Positions 32,092 through 46,310 are shown, numbered from the stretch's first letter. The stretch: DNA of 64,000 nt from Colwellia sp. MB02u-6 (GCF_014077095.1 NZ_JACGVG010000036.1:372001-436000), one strand, 5' to 3'. A program made the numbers and translations. Notes: a model not told the origin generated them from the sequence alone.

Positions 32092-33477
32092 TTATTTACC
32101 AATACAAAAGGATGAAAATATTTCACTTAATAAATCATCATTGGTAAATTCGCCGGTGATCTTATTGAGTTCTTGCTGACAAAAACGTAGTTCTTCAGCT
32201 AGAATTTCACCAGCAACATAGGATTCAAGTTGCTCTAAACCAATAGTTAAATGTTGGTGGGCTTGTTCAAGAGCGACCAAGTGACGTCGTCTCGCCATAA
32301 AACCTCCTTCGGTGCTACCTTGGTAACCCATTATGTGTTTTAGGTGCTCAGTTAGCTCTGTAACACCTGCACCTGTTTTAGCTGACAAGGTTATCGTGGG
32401 TGTGGCATTGATTTCACTGTATCCAGTTTTTGCTTGGTTAATATCAGCTTTGTTTCTAATGATAGTTAAGCCGATATTAACAGGTAACTTTTCAAAAAAC
32501 TCTGGCCAAGCTGCTTTTGGATCCTCGGTTTCATCCTGTGCAGAGTCAATCATTAGCAAGACACGGTCTGCTTGTTTGATCTCCTGCCAAGCCCTTTCAA
32601 TACCTATTTTCTCTACTTCATCGACACTTTCTCTTAATCCTGCGGTATCAATAATGTGTAGTGGCATACCATCAATGTGGATTTGTTCAGATAATACATC
32701 ACGCGTGGTGCCTTCAATGTCAGTGACTATGGCGCTTTCTTTACCACTGAGGGCATTAAGTAAGCTTGACTTACCTGCGTTAGGTCGACCGGCAATAACT
32801 ACCCGCATACCTTCACGAATAATACTGCCTTGCTGTGCTTTATTTTTTACTTCTGTGACCTGAGTAATAATCGCTTTTAAGTCGTTAAGTACTTTTTTAT
32901 CAGCAAGAAAATCTATTTCCTCTTCTGGAAAGTCTATCGCGGCCTCCACATACATGCGTAAATGTATAGTGTCGTTTACCATTTGATGGACAAGTTTAGA
33001 AAAATCACCTTGTAATGAATGTAAAGCACAGCGGGCCGCTTGCTCTGAGCTTGAGTTAATTAAATCTGCTATAGCTTCTGCTTGAGTTAAATCAAGTTTA
33101 TCATTAATAAATGCCTGCTCACTAAACTCACCAGGGCCGGCCATACGCACTTTAGGTAGTGTTAAAATCTCTTTCAGCAACATATCTAAAATAACGGGAC
33201 CTCCGTGGCCCTGTAGTTCTAAAATATCTTCACCAGTAAAGGAATTAGGGCCTTTAAAATAGAGTGCTATGCCTTGGTCTAGTGCTTGTCCTTTATGATC
33301 TTTAAAGGTTAAATATTCAGCTTTACGCAATTCAGGCACTCTACCTAAAATAGCTTGAGCGACATTTTTAACTTCAGGTCCTGAAACCCTGATGATACCA
33401 ACACCACCTCTGCCTGGAGCTGTAGCTTGTGCTGCTATGGTTTCTTTCTGGCCGGATATAAAAGCTAGGTCGGTCAT
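32092..33477 (-). CDS. mnmE: tRNA modification GTPase MnmE
   Basis: This 461-residue protein has an N-terminal tetrahydrofolate-binding domain (about 1-125), a helical domain and an inserted G domain (about 220-380). The G domain shows [14 protein letters not shown] (G1), DTAGLR (G3) and NKAD (G4). The C-terminal CIGK motif holds the catalytic Cys. It works with MnmG on U34 of tRNA. A good promoter lies upstream at 33520-33547, so it need not depend on yidC transcription. Confidence 0.98.
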   Translation of the reverse strand: MTDLAFISGQKETIAAQATAPGRGGVGIIRVSGPEVKNVAQAILGRVPELRKAEYLTFKDHKGQALDQGIALYFKGPNSFTGEDILELQGHGGPVILDMLLKEILTLPKVRMAGPGEFSEQAFINDKLDLTQAEAIADLINSSSEQAARCALHSLQGDFSKLVHQMVNDTIHLRMYVEAAIDFPEEEIDFLADKKVLNDLKAIITQVTEVKNKAQQGSIIREGMRVVIAGRPNAGKSSLLNALSGKESAIVTDIEGTTRDVLSEQIHIDGMPLHIIDTAGLRESVDEVEKIGIERAWQEIKQADRVLLMIDSAQDETEDPKAAWPEFFEKLPVNIGLTIIRNKADINQAKTGYSEINATPTITLSAKTGAGVTELTEHLKHIMGYQGSTEGGFMARRRHLVALEQAHQHLTIGLEQLESYVAGEILAEELRFCQQELNKITGEFTNDDLLSEIFSSFCIGK

Positions 33478-33519
33478 GTTAGTTTCTCAGTTAACGGTTT
33501 AGGCCTTAATTGGCTTCAT

Positions 33520-33547
33520 ATTATAAAGCCTTAATTACCTGCTGCAA
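33520..33547 (-). promoter_or_regulatory. likely sigma-70 promoter of mnmE
   Basis: On the minus strand TTGCAG is followed after 16 bases by a perfect TATAAT. It lies about 45 bp before the mnmE start. Confidence 0.7.
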
Positions 33548-33956
33548 ATGTACACTGAGCTATTGTGTAATTTATTCTGCTTTGATTTTAATAAGTGCCT
33601 GATATGAGTCTTGGTATCGGTGAATAGTGCCTAGTTAATGTTAGTTATCTTTGTCGTTTCTTGTTTCCTGCAGTCAGCATTACTGTTTGTGGCGTGTTAT
33701 TTTATCAGGGAGGAAATAATGAGAGAAGAAATAGGAATAATTAAGCTTTAAGAAAAACTAATCTCATTTTGAGCACTTATAATTCATTCAAAGAGACTTC
33801 AAGGTTTGATGAAAAGCTAAATATCAAAAAGACGCCTTGTGTTTGGCTGTTTTACCTAGCTTTAAAGTAGATTAGATAATTAATAAAAATATATCCTCGT
33901 ACTTTATTTTATTTCAAAATATTCAATAAATTTTTAATGATCTCAAATTTAAGTTA

Positions 33957-33985
33957 TAAAAAAAGGTAGCCTAAGCTACCTTTTT
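33957..33985 (-). terminator. rho-independent terminator of yidC
   Basis: AAAAAGGTAGC and GCTACCTTTTT form a perfect 11-bp stem with a CTAA loop. On the minus strand a T-run follows, 18 bp past the yidC stop. Confidence 0.9.
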
Positions 33986-34003
33986 AGTCGATAAAAAATA
34001 ACC

Positions 34004-35644
34004 TTATTTGGCTTTTTCTTTCTCTTTGGCCTTTTCGATGCCCGAGAATATTATCTTCATTTGTGCAATTGAAATAAGGTTACTGACCAACCAGTAAAGT
34101 ACTAAGCCGGATGGGAACCAGAAAAAGAATACTGTAAACATGACTGGCATGTACTGCATTATTTTTTGTTGCATAGGATCTTGTACTGTCATTGGCTGCA
34201 TTTTTTGCATAATGAACATACTGACACCCATTAATACCGGCAAAATGTAAAATGGGTCTTGTGCTGATAGATCCTGTATCCACAACATAAAGGGTGCATG
34301 ACGTAATTCAACACTTTCCAAAAATACCCAGTATAGTGCTAGGAAAATAGGCATTTGAATAATTAAGGGTAAACAACCACCAGCAGGATTTACTTTTTCT
34401 TTACGATAAAGTTCCATCATGGCTTGTGACATTTTTTGTTTATCATCACCTAATCGCTCTTTTAGCTGCGCCATTTTAGGTTGTAGTGCCCGCATCTTAG
34501 CCATTGAGGTATATTGTGCTTTCGTTAATGGATACATACCACCTTTAACGATAAGGGTAATGATAATAATCGCTACACCCCAGTTAGTTACAATAGATTG
34601 AATTTTGATAAGCAACCAGAATAATGGCTGGCTGATCATGAATAAAAATCCGTAATCAATTGTTAGATCAAGGTTTTGTTCAATACTTTCTAATACATCT
34701 TGGTCTTTTGGACCGACATAAAAAGTCGCTGATGTGGTTGCTGTGCTGTTAGGCTCAATCGTTATTGCCGGAGCTTTAAAGCCGATCACTGCGTCTTTGT
34801 TACTAGAGTATCTAGTATATAATTGATTATCTGAAGTTTTTTCTGGTACCCAAGATGATACAAAATAGTGTTGCAACATAGCAACCCAACCACCTTGAGT
34901 TGTAACACTCAGGTTGGCTTCAGCGATATCATCAAAGTCATATTTTTCGTATATATCTTCAGTTGTTGAATAGGCCGCACCGACATAAGTCGGAATTAAA
35001 CCGCTTGAGCTATCAATTAAAGTGGTTTGCTTTAGTTGTGCATACATTTGTACGCTTGCAGGGCTTGTCGCGTTATTGGTAATGATATATTCAACATTAA
35101 TGGTATAGCTGTCGTAATTGAGCGTAAAACGCTTAGTAACAGACAAACCAGCGTCATCAAGATAATTTAAATCAATTACTAGTGGCTCACCAGCGTTTGC
35201 TTGATAAGAAGTGGCTGATGTTTGATAAATAGGTCGACCAGGAATAACACGGTCTAAACCTTGTGCGCCAGTCAAACCACTTTGTGCTACATAGCGGTCA
35301 CGATCGTTGCGCAATATAGTAAAGGGTATGCCATTACCTTGTTCGGTATCGAACTTAAGTAATTTAGCTTCAACAATGTCGCCGCCGTTAGTATCAATTT
35401 TTAGTGATAAAACATCATTTTTTACTGTAATTAGTGTAGCACTAACTACTTTTTTTTCATTGCTGATAGACGTTGCTGTAGCTGATGACTCAGGAACAAA
35501 TTCGCCGTTACTAGTACTTGGCGTTGTTTGTTGAGTTACTGCTGGTTGCTCAAGAATTGGAGCTTTGTCTGTTTGCCATTGGTTAAATAGCAAATAGGTA
35601 ACAACCATAAGCGCAATAAAAAGAAAACTGCGTTGGGATTCCAT
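34004..35644 (-). CDS. yidC: membrane protein insertase YidC
   Basis: This 546-residue inner-membrane insertase acts alone or with SecYEG. It has an N-terminal membrane anchor (about 7-22), a large periplasmic beta-sandwich domain (about 55-330) and the conserved five-segment core (about 340-535). QPLFWLLIKIQSIVTNWGVAIIIITLIVKG marks the core, and the C-terminus is basic. It is the last gene of rpmH-rnpA-yidD-yidC, 6 bp after yidD. Confidence 0.98.
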   Translation of the reverse strand: MESQRSFLFIALMVVTYLLFNQWQTDKAPILEQPAVTQQTTPSTSNGEFVPESSATATSISNEKKVVSATLITVKNDVLSLKIDTNGGDIVEAKLLKFDTEQGNGIPFTILRNDRDRYVAQSGLTGAQGLDRVIPGRPIYQTSATSYQANAGEPLVIDLNYLDDAGLSVTKRFTLNYDSYTINVEYIITNNATSPASVQMYAQLKQTTLIDSSSGLIPTYVGAAYSTTEDIYEKYDFDDIAEANLSVTTQGGWVAMLQHYFVSSWVPEKTSDNQLYTRYSSNKDAVIGFKAPAITIEPNSTATTSATFYVGPKDQDVLESIEQNLDLTIDYGFLFMISQPLFWLLIKIQSIVTNWGVAIIIITLIVKGGMYPLTKAQYTSMAKMRALQPKMAQLKERLGDDKQKMSQAMMELYRKEKVNPAGGCLPLIIQMPIFLALYWVFLESVELRHAPFMLWIQDLSAQDPFYILPVLMGVSMFIMQKMQPMTVQDPMQQKIMQYMPVMFTVFFFWFPSGLVLYWLVSNLISIAQMKIIFSGIEKAKEKEKAK

Positions 35645-35650
35645 AATGTT

Positions 35651-35899
35651 TTATTTCTCTTTTTTTGATGGTGGCACGGGATCAAGTCCTCCCGCATTGA
35701 GTGGGTGGCATCTTAGTATACGTTTGCCTGCTAACCAACAACCTTTTATCACACCAAAGCGATTAATTGCTTCTATCGCGTAAAAAGAGCATGTTGGATT
35801 AAATCTACAATGGGGTCCAAGCAATGGGCTAAGCCAGCGCTGGTAGGCTTTTACTAGTGTAATAGCTACTTTTTGTGGCGTTGAATTATTTTTCGCCAT
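35651..35899 (-). CDS. yidD: membrane insertion efficiency factor YidD
   Basis: This 82-residue protein has the YidD core [23 protein letters not shown] and the C-terminal [15 protein letters not shown]. It assists YidC-linked membrane insertion. It overlaps the rnpA 3' end by 34 bp, which is common in this operon. Confidence 0.96.
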   Translation of the reverse strand: MAKNNSTPQKVAITLVKAYQRWLSPLLGPHCRFNPTCSFYAIEAINRFGVIKGCWLAGKRILRCHPLNAGGLDPVPPSKKEK

Positions 35900-36222
35900 A
35901 TTTTTTCCAATTGCTGATTAATTTCTTTATTTTCGAGCTTGTCAGTGCCAGATTTTACCATAACGACTATATCAACAAAGGGAAGGTTATGTTGATTTAA
36001 ACGGAAGCTCTCGCGAATTTGTCGTTTGATACGATTTCGTTGAACAGCTAGTTTCACCCGCTTTTTAGCAATGGCTAGACCGAGACGGTTATTATTATCA
36101 GAATTTGGAGTGACGAGTATAGTGATGTGGCTAGAGCCAAAACGAAGAGGTTTTGCGAATACAGCTTGAAAATGACCGGGAGTCAACAAGCGCGACTCCC
36201 GATTAAATTCATAAGTAACCAT
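35866..36222 (-). CDS. rnpA: ribonuclease P protein component
   Basis: This basic 118-residue protein binds RNase P RNA and helps tRNA 5' processing. It has [12 protein letters not shown] near the N-terminus and the RNR-type motif [17 protein letters not shown] chose the ATG at 36222 ([15 protein letters not shown]), which gives the family length. A GTG three codons upstream at 36231 is possible, and neither has a clear ribosome site. Confidence 0.95.
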   Translation of the reverse strand: MVTYEFNRESRLLTPGHFQAVFAKPLRFGSSHITILVTPNSDNNNRLGLAIAKKRVKLAVQRNRIKRQIRESFRLNQHNLPFVDIVVMVKSGTDKLENKEINQQLEKIWRKIIQRHKK

Positions 36223-36263
36223 AGCGGTCACTGTTCTTTTAACTTAAGTTTCAAGTTAAAAGA

Positions 36264-36398
36264 TTAAGCACTAAGGCTTTTACGGCCTTTAGCACGACGA
36301 CGTGAAATTACAGCACGTCCGTTTTTCGTAGCCATACGAGCACGGAAGCCATGGTTGCGCTTACGTTTTAATACACTAGGTTGAAATGTTCTTTTCAT
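36264..36398 (-). CDS. rpmH: 50S ribosomal protein L34
   Basis: This 44-residue basic protein starts [20 protein letters not shown], the standard L34 opening, and ends [11 protein letters not shown]. It is the first gene of the operon with rnpA, yidD and yidC. A strong promoter lies about 75 bp upstream. Confidence 0.98.
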   Translation of the reverse strand: MKRTFQPSVLKRKRNHGFRARMATKNGRAVISRRRAKGRKSLSA

Positions 36399-36473
36399 TA
36401 CGCTAATCCGTCTGTTGTTGTTGCCCTGGCAAAACAGCCTTCATGAGCACACTGGGTCTAAAAATGAGGCGAA

Positions 36474-36502
36474 ATTCTATATAGAGAAAGAAACTTTGTC
36501 AA
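36474..36502 (-). promoter_or_regulatory. strong sigma-70 promoter of rpmH
   Basis: On the minus strand a perfect TTGACA is followed after exactly 17 bases by TAGAAT, about 75 bp before rpmH. Confidence 0.85.
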
Positions 36503-36750
36503 TGCTTATTCACTAGCTATTTTCAAATGATCGTCTATGGATCGTCTGGATCACAAATATATCCACAGTTTTATCACAATTTGGCTTTTTCGTTGCAAGT
36601 AACTCGTCATATTTAGTCATAATTAAATTGTATATTAAAATGTTTTCAGCACTAATTTGCGATTAAAAATAGGCAGGGAGCCTAATTTAACTGAGTTTAC
36701 TAAAAATAACTGAAAATAAAAGCCATTTATTGAAAAGTCAATATTGATGT

Positions 36751-36759
36751 TGTGGATAA
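36751..36759 (-). promoter_or_regulatory. DnaA box upstream of dnaA
   Basis: TGTGGATAA is a perfect 9-mer about 118 bp before the dnaA start and probably takes part in autoregulation. Confidence 0.8.
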
Positions 36760-36876
36760 CTATAGAGATAATAGGCTAATTATAAAAATTAATTTTTTTT
36801 ACTTTTCTGTATTTTTATCGGCCATTTTTATCGGTTATTAAACGCAGGGAGAATAGTATTTATCAGGAGTCGGTTG

Positions 36877-38238
36877 TTGGATCATACACTTTGGCAAAAA
36901 TGTTTGTCTGTTCTTCAAGAAGAATTGCCCGCACAACAATTTAGTATGTGGATACGTCCACTACAGTGCGTGATCACAGACAATATTATGACGTTATATG
37001 CGCCAAATCGATTCGTTTTGGACTGGGTTAGAGACAAGTATGTTAATCGCATTAATGAACTTGTGGGTATGCAAGACAGCGCAAACCCACCATTATTGCG
37101 TTTTGATGTTGGTAGTATCCCAGCACAAAAGACTAATATTCCAAATAGTATTAACCAATTGCAACCCAATATTAGAACGCCAAATCGAGATACTCCACCA
37201 CCAGAAAGTAATTTACCAAAAACAACCAATATCAGGGTTAAATACACCTTCGATAATTTTGTTGAAGGTAAATCAAATCAATTGGCCCGCGCTGCGGCGT
37301 CACAAGTGGCTGATAATCCAGGCGCGGCTTACAACCCTTTATTTATTTATGGTGGTACTGGCCTAGGTAAAACACATTTATTACATGCAGTCGGTAATGG
37401 TATTTTACTTAATAAACCCAATGCAAAAATTGCCTACATGCATTCAGAGCGGTTTGTGCAAGATATGGTTCGAGCGTTACAAAACAACGCGATGGAAAAA
37501 TTTAAACAATATTACCGTTCAGTTGATGCCTTACTTATCGATGATATTCAATTCTTTGCCGGTAAAGATCGTACGCAAGAAGAGTTTTTTCATACTTTTA
37601 ATGCCTTACTTGAAGGCAATCAACAAATCATTTTGACCAGTGATCGCTATCCAAAAGAAGTGGATGTTGAAGATCGTTTAAAATCACGCTTTGGTTGGGG
37701 ATTAACCATCGCCATTGAACCACCAGAATTAGAAACTCGTGTCGCAATATTAAAACGCAAAGCACAAGAAAGTCACATCAATTTAGCTGACGAAGTTGCC
37801 TTCTTTATTGCTAAACGCCTGCGCTCAAATGTTCGCGAATTAGAAGGTGCTTTGAATAGGGTAATAGCAAATGCTAACTTTACGGGTCGAGCTATCACGA
37901 TTGATTTTGTTAGAGAAGCTTTACGTGACTTATTAGCCTTACAAGACAAGCTGGTCACTATTGATAATATCCAGCGTACAGTTGCAGAATATTATAAGAT
38001 TAAAGTGGCAGATTTACTGTCTAAACGAAGAAATCGCTCAGTAGCTAGACCGCGTCAAATTGCCATGGCATTATCTAAAGAATTAACAAACCATAGTTTA
38101 CCTGAAATTGGCGATGCCTTCGGTGGTCGTGATCACACGACTGTATTACATGCCTGTCGTAAGGTAAAATCGTTACGTGAAGAGTCTCACGATATTAAAG
38201 AAGATTATTCAAATTTAACCAGAACATTGTCATCATAA
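36877..38238 (+). CDS. dnaA: chromosomal replication initiator DnaA
   Basis: This protein of about 453 residues binds DnaA boxes and opens oriC. Domain I (about 1-85) has [26 protein letters not shown] variable linker follows, then the AAA+ domain with [16 protein letters not shown] and [12 protein letters not shown], and domain IV ends with [15 protein letters not shown]. The start is unusual: two adjacent TTG codons at 36874 and 36877, and no ATG or GTG near. I prefer 36877 because AGGAG (36865-36869) is then 7 bases away and the N-terminus aligns with the family length. Confidence 0.96.
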   Translation: MDHTLWQKCLSVLQEELPAQQFSMWIRPLQCVITDNIMTLYAPNRFVLDWVRDKYVNRINELVGMQDSANPPLLRFDVGSIPAQKTNIPNSINQLQPNIRTPNRDTPPPESNLPKTTNIRVKYTFDNFVEGKSNQLARAAASQVADNPGAAYNPLFIYGGTGLGKTHLLHAVGNGILLNKPNAKIAYMHSERFVQDMVRALQNNAMEKFKQYYRSVDALLIDDIQFFAGKDRTQEEFFHTFNALLEGNQQIILTSDRYPKEVDVEDRLKSRFGWGLTIAIEPPELETRVAILKRKAQESHINLADEVAFFIAKRLRSNVRELEGALNRVIANANFTGRAITIDFVREALRDLLALQDKLVTIDNIQRTVAEYYKIKVADLLSKRRNRSVARPRQIAMALSKELTNHSLPEIGDAFGGRDHTTVLHACRKVKSLREESHDIKEDYSNLTRTLSS

Positions 38239-38266
38239 TAATAAGTAAGTTACAAGTGAGTCAGAA

Positions 38267-39370
38267 ATGAAATTTTCATTGAGTAGAGAACTACTGCTGA
38301 AACCTTTGTTATTGGTTTCTGGTGCTGTAGAGCGAAAAAGTACATTACCTATTTTAGGTAATATACTCTTTAATGTAAGTGGGCAGTCACTTACATTAAC
38401 AGCCACTGATTTAGAACTAGAGATGGTTGCTTATGCCAGTATAGATAATCAAGCAGAGGATGGGAAAATCACCATTCCTGCTCGTAAGTTACTTGATATT
38501 TGTAAAAGCTTACCTGATGATTCTATGTTGACCTTTGAATCTGATAACGACATTATAAAAATTAGTACAGGTCGTAGTAAGTATTCACTTTCAACCTTAC
38601 CAGCCAGTGACTTTCCTAATATTGAACAATGGCAAGGTGACGTAGAATTTAGTTTATTAAAGTCTGAATTATTACGCTTAATTGAAAGCACCCATTTTTC
38701 AATGGCAAACCAAGACGTACGCTATTATCTCAATGGTATGTCGATAGAAACAGAAGGTCATGAAATACGCTCTGTTGCTACTGACGGACACCGTTTAGCT
38801 ATCTGCAAAATATCTAATCAAGCGCTTGAACTCCCTGCTCGACAAGTGATTGTACCGCGCAAAGGTATTTTAGAGATTATTCGTTTACTAGACCCAGTTG
38901 ATGAAGGCGTGCAGGTTTTTCTAGGCTCTAATCACATACGCATTATTGATAGCGAATTTTCATTTACTAGTAAACTGGTTGATGGTCGTTTTCCTGATTA
39001 CCGTCGAGTATTACCACGTAACGGCGATAAAATTCTTAATGCTAACAAAGACGCACTTAGGCAAGTATTGTCTCGTGCTTCTATTTTATCTAACGAGAAA
39101 TTTAAAGGCGTTCGTCTTAACTTTGGCCGCACCGAGCTAAAGATAACTGCGAACAACCCTGAGCAAGAACAAGCTGAAGAGGTTATTGAAATTCACTTTC
39201 CTTATGAGGAAGTTGAAATCGGTTTTAATGTTAGCTATGTTTTAGACGTACTCAATGCTATCAAAGAAAATGATGTTAAATTTACCTTAGCTGATGCTAA
39301 CAGCAGTGTGGTTATTGAAGGTGGAGAATCTGGAGAAGCTTTGTATGTTGTTATGCCAATGCGACTGTAA
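38267..39370 (+). CDS. dnaN: DNA polymerase III beta sliding clamp
   Basis: This 367-residue ring clamp starts MKFSLSRELLLKPLLLVSGAVE and ends YVVMPMRL. It has three similar clamp domains of about 120 residues. It keeps polymerase III on DNA and, with Hda, helps switch off DnaA. It lies 28 bp after dnaA. Confidence 0.98.
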   Translation: MKFSLSRELLLKPLLLVSGAVERKSTLPILGNILFNVSGQSLTLTATDLELEMVAYASIDNQAEDGKITIPARKLLDICKSLPDDSMLTFESDNDIIKISTGRSKYSLSTLPASDFPNIEQWQGDVEFSLLKSELLRLIESTHFSMANQDVRYYLNGMSIETEGHEIRSVATDGHRLAICKISNQALELPARQVIVPRKGILEIIRLLDPVDEGVQVFLGSNHIRIIDSEFSFTSKLVDGRFPDYRRVLPRNGDKILNANKDALRQVLSRASILSNEKFKGVRLNFGRTELKITANNPEQEQAEEVIEIHFPYEEVEIGFNVSYVLDVLNAIKENDVKFTLADANSSVVIEGGESGEALYVVMPMRL

Positions 39371-39385
39371 CAACGACCTATTATA

Positions 39386-42938
<3,553 letters not shown>

Positions 42939-42959
42939 TCTTTAAACTGTAGAAATAAT

Positions 42960-42987
42960 AATGCCCGATCATCAAATCGGGCATTTT
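42960..42987 (+). terminator. rho-independent terminator of gyrB
   Basis: AATGCCCGAT and ATCGGGCATT form a 10-bp stem with a six-base loop, followed by TTTTG, about 20 bp past gyrB. Confidence 0.9.
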
Positions 42988-43162
42988 TGTTTCTAAGCAG
43001 ATATTTTTAGATAAAAATATCTAATATCTAATATCTAGCCCTAGTGTTTAGTAATACCATTATTCGCTTATCCTTAATGCTTAAAACAAAAAAATACCGT
43101 GTTGTAAATTTATCAGTCAATTACCGATAAAATTTTATATCTTTTCTTTAGCTATTTTTTTT

Positions 43163-43194
43163 GATGAAAAATTAGATCACTTAATTAATTAAAT
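43163..43194. repeat. dispersed 32-bp repeat, copy 1
   Basis: It reads GATGAAA, three variable bases, then a 22-base block identical to that at 51312-51333. The block includes the palindrome TTAATTAATTAA. Confidence 0.7.
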
Positions 43195-43209
43195 TGCTAT
43201 AAGGACACT

Positions 43210-43243
43210 AGGCTAATAAAGCGACAAACGGTATAATTAGCCT
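43210..43243. promoter_or_regulatory. TATAAT inside an inverted repeat before glyQ
   Basis: AGGCTAAT (43210-43217) and ATTAGCCT (43236-43243) are a perfect 8-bp inverted repeat. TATAAT at 43232-43237 overlaps its right arm, so this may be the glyQS promoter with an operator. No good -35 hexamer is seen. Confidence 0.35.
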
Positions 43244-43278
43244 TATTTAACCCCATATAACTACAGATTTGGAATGTT

Positions 43279-44214
43279 ATGAGTACGTTTAATATAAAGA
43301 CCTTTCAAGGACTAATATTGCAGTTGCAAGATTATTGGTCACGCCAAGGCTGTGTAATAGTTCAGCCATTAGATTTAGAAGTTGGGGCCGGCACGTTTCA
43401 CCCAATGACATTTTTACGTTCTATTGGTCCTGAGCCAATGAGTAGTGCTTATGTGCAACCATGTCGACGTCCAACCGATGGTCGCTACGGTGAAAATCCA
43501 AATCGCCTACAACACTACTATCAATTTCAAGTCATGCTAAAGCCTTCTCCAGATAATATTCAAGAGCTTTACCTTGACTCGTTAAAAGAGATGGGTATTG
43601 ATCCACTCGTGCACGATATTCGCTTTGTAGAAGACAACTGGGAATCACCCACCTTAGGTGCTTGGGGGTTAGGTTGGGAAATCTGGCTAAACGGCATGGA
43701 GGTTACGCAGTTCACTTACTTTCAACAAGTTGGTGGTATAGAGTGTGCACCTGTTACTGGTGAAATAACCTATGGCTTAGAACGCTTAGCCATGTATATT
43801 CAAAACGTAGATAGTATTTATGATTTAGTTTGGACTGATGGCCCTATGGGTAAAGTACTTTATGGCGATGTCTTTCATCAAAATGAAGTTGAACAATCAA
43901 CTTATAACTTTGAATATGCTGACGTTGATGCCTTATTTAACACTTTTGATCAGTGTGAAAAAGACAGTGAAAAACTGATTCAAGCAGGTTTAGCTTTACC
44001 GGCGTACGAACAAGTGATGAAAGCTTCTCATGCCTTTAACTTACTGGATGCTCGACACGCAATATCGGTAACAGAACGCCAACGTTACATATTAAGAGTA
44101 AGAGCTTTATCAAAAGCTTGTGCACAAGCCTATTACGCGAAACGTGAAGAGCTTGGCTTTCCACTTTGTAAAAATAATTCAGCCAATGATAACTCAACTA
44201 AGGGACAGTCATAA
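43279..44214 (+). CDS. glyQ: glycyl-tRNA synthetase alpha subunit
   Basis: This 311-residue catalytic subunit of the tetrameric bacterial GlyRS starts near [25 protein letters not shown] and has [36 protein letters not shown] in pieces typical of the family. Its stop shares one base with the glyS start (TAATG), so the two are translationally coupled. The last dozen residues are a polar tail. Confidence 0.98.
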   Translation: MSTFNIKTFQGLILQLQDYWSRQGCVIVQPLDLEVGAGTFHPMTFLRSIGPEPMSSAYVQPCRRPTDGRYGENPNRLQHYYQFQVMLKPSPDNIQELYLDSLKEMGIDPLVHDIRFVEDNWESPTLGAWGLGWEIWLNGMEVTQFTYFQQVGGIECAPVTGEITYGLERLAMYIQNVDSIYDLVWTDGPMGKVLYGDVFHQNEVEQSTYNFEYADVDALFNTFDQCEKDSEKLIQAGLALPAYEQVMKASHAFNLLDARHAISVTERQRYILRVRALSKACAQAYYAKREELGFPLCKNNSANDNSTKGQS

Positions 44215-46280
44215 TGACAACAGAAACACTATTGATTGAACTCGGTACTGAAGAATTACCACCAAAGTCGTTGAGAACCTTAGCTACAACGTTTTATGAA
44301 CAAATTAAATTACAACTAGATGAAGCAAAACTTTCTTATTCTGATATTTATTGGTATGCGACGCCAAGACGTTTAGCGGTAAAGGTTGATAATTTAGTCG
44401 CTAACCAAGCTGACAAAGCTATTGAAAAACGTGGTCCTGCTGTTAGCGTAGCATTTGATGCTGAAGGTAAACCAAGCAAGGCTGCCGAAGGTTGGGCACG
44501 CTCAAATGGCATCACTGTTGCTCAAGCAGAGCGCTTAATAACAGATAAAGGCGAATGGTTACTTTACAAAACCATTGAGCAAGGCAAACATGTTGAGCAA
44601 TTAATTCCTGACATGGTAAACCTAGCTATTGCAAAGTTGCCTGTACCCAAACCTATGCGTTGGGGATCAGGTAGAACACAATTTATTCGTCCTGTGCATA
44701 CGTTAACATTACTGTATGGCTCAAGTGTTATTGCGGGTGAATCGTTAAACATTCGCTCTAATAACTTAGTGACCGGTCACCGATTTCATTATCATGGCTT
44801 AGTCGCGTTAGCACATGCCAATGACTATGAAAGTGCACTAAAAGCAGCGCATGTTATGGTTGACTATCAAGCACGTAAAGACACTATTCAACACCAAATT
44901 AATGCAGCGGCGATAGCCATTGGTGGTTTCGTGTTACCGGATGACGAGTTACTAGAAGAAGTGACTTCATTAGTTGAATGGCCAGTAGTATTAACAGGCA
45001 GCTTCGACAAAGAGTTTTTGAATGTACCTGCTGAACCCTTAATTTATTCGATGAAAGATCATCAAAAATACTTTCCTGTCACTGATGGTGAAGGTAAGTT
45101 GTTGAATAAATTCATCTTTGTATCAAATATTGATAGCAAAGATCCAAGTCAGGTTATTAAAGGTAATGAGAAGGTTATTCGACCACGTTTGGCTGATGCT
45201 GAATTTTTCTTTAAAACAGATAAAAAACAGTCACTTGAGTCAAGGTTACAAGGTTTAGAGTCGATGTTGTTTCAAAAGCAACTAGGCACAGTGAAAGCTA
45301 AGTCTGAACGTATTGCTAGTTTAAGTGAATTTGTTGCGGCTAAAATTGGCGACGATACGGCTATAGCTTATCGCGCAGGTTTACTGAGTAAAACGGATTT
45401 AATGTCAGACATGGTGCTTGAATTTCCACAAGTTCAAGGCACCATGGGTAAGTATTATGCTCAGCACGATGGTGAACCGGCTGCTGTTTCACAGGCCTTA
45501 GAAGATCAATATCGACCTCGTTTCGCGGGTGATGTATTACCTGAACAAACTATCGGTTGCGCCGTTGCTATTGCTGATAAAGTCGATACTTTAGTCGGCA
45601 TCTTTGGCATTAACCAAGCACCTAAGGGTGATAAAGACCCGTTTGCTTTGCGCCGTGCCGCCATTGGTTTAATCCGTATCATCATTGAGAAAGATCTTAA
45701 TTTAGATATTGCGGATCTATTGGCAAAAAGTGTGGAGCTTTATCAAGATAAATTAACTAATCAAGACGTGACTCAACAAGTGCTTGAGTTTGTTCTTGGT
45801 CGCTACCGTGCTTATTATCAAGATCAAAATATTACAGTTGATGTTATACAAGCTGTTCTAGCTAACGCTCCATCTTCACCACTGGACTTTAACAAGCGTA
45901 TTCATGCGGTAACACATTTTAAAACCTTAGGTGAAGCGGCTACGTTAGCTGCTGCTAACAAGCGTGTGGGTAATATTTTGGTTAAATTTAAAGGTGAGCT
46001 TTTTAACACTTTTAAAGCTGATTTAGCGACAGAAGCTGCTGAAGCAGAGTTAGCCTCAGCTTTTTCAGTGGTTAATACTAAAATAGCACCATTAATGGCG
46101 ACAAAAGATTATCAAAGTGCATTAACCGAATTAGCGGCGTTAAAGCAGGCCATTGATAACTTCTTTGATCATGTCATGGTGATGGCTGATGATGAACAAG
46201 TTAAAATCAATCGTTTAACCTTACTAAACGAAATCCGCAATAGTTTTCTTGCGATAGCTGATATTTCTTTATTGCAGTAA
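44214..46280 (+). CDS. glyS: glycyl-tRNA synthetase beta subunit
   Basis: This 688-residue subunit binds tRNA and is needed for charging. It starts [20 protein letters not shown] and has KRGPAVSVAFDAEGKPSKAAEGWARS and the HD-like middle domain. The anticodon-binding domain ends with MVMADDEQVKINRLTLLNEIRN. It overlaps glyQ by one base and is followed by a clear terminator. Confidence 0.98.
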   Translation: MTTETLLIELGTEELPPKSLRTLATTFYEQIKLQLDEAKLSYSDIYWYATPRRLAVKVDNLVANQADKAIEKRGPAVSVAFDAEGKPSKAAEGWARSNGITVAQAERLITDKGEWLLYKTIEQGKHVEQLIPDMVNLAIAKLPVPKPMRWGSGRTQFIRPVHTLTLLYGSSVIAGESLNIRSNNLVTGHRFHYHGLVALAHANDYESALKAAHVMVDYQARKDTIQHQINAAAIAIGGFVLPDDELLEEVTSLVEWPVVLTGSFDKEFLNVPAEPLIYSMKDHQKYFPVTDGEGKLLNKFIFVSNIDSKDPSQVIKGNEKVIRPRLADAEFFFKTDKKQSLESRLQGLESMLFQKQLGTVKAKSERIASLSEFVAAKIGDDTAIAYRAGLLSKTDLMSDMVLEFPQVQGTMGKYYAQHDGEPAAVSQALEDQYRPRFAGDVLPEQTIGCAVAIADKVDTLVGIFGINQAPKGDKDPFALRRAAIGLIRIIIEKDLNLDIADLLAKSVELYQDKLTNQDVTQQVLEFVLGRYRAYYQDQNITVDVIQAVLANAPSSPLDFNKRIHAVTHFKTLGEAATLAAANKRVGNILVKFKGELFNTFKADLATEAAEAELASAFSVVNTKIAPLMATKDYQSALTELAALKQAIDNFFDHVMVMADDEQVKINRLTLLNEIRNSFLAIADISLLQ

Positions 46281-46310
46281 TACTTGTGGTTGTAGCGTAT
46301 TAAAAACTAT

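Larger units (their letters stand above)
33478..34003. other. intergenic region between yidC and mnmE, 526 bp
   Basis: It holds the mnmE promoter and the yidC terminator. In between, no gene is supported. An ATG at 33719 has a perfect AGGGAGG site but opens only a 10-residue frame. Confidence 0.5.
36399..36873. other. rpmH-dnaA divergent intergenic region, 475 bp
   Basis: It contains the rpmH promoter and the dnaA control region, with one perfect DnaA box (36751-36759) and one single-mismatch box ATATCCACA (36559-36567). These suggest autoregulation of dnaA. The AT-rich part next to dnaA could act as a second unwinding region, but the box density is low compared with the mnmG-mioC gap. Confidence 0.7.
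42939..43278. other. intergenic region between gyrB and glyQ, 340 bp
   Basis: It holds the gyrB terminator, a short ATCTAAT direct repeat near 43019-43033, one copy of a 32-bp dispersed repeat (43163-43194) and the glyQ promoter area. Confidence 0.5.

Noticed and set aside
31847-32179. 110-codon plus-strand ORF overlapping the mnmE 3' end
   Set aside because: It runs antisense into the conserved mnmE C-terminus and has no ribosome site or recognisable domain.
33719-33751. Ten-residue ORF with a perfect AGGGAGG site in the yidC-mnmE gap
   Set aside because: The peptide is too short to support, and there is no attenuator structure or sign of a leader function.
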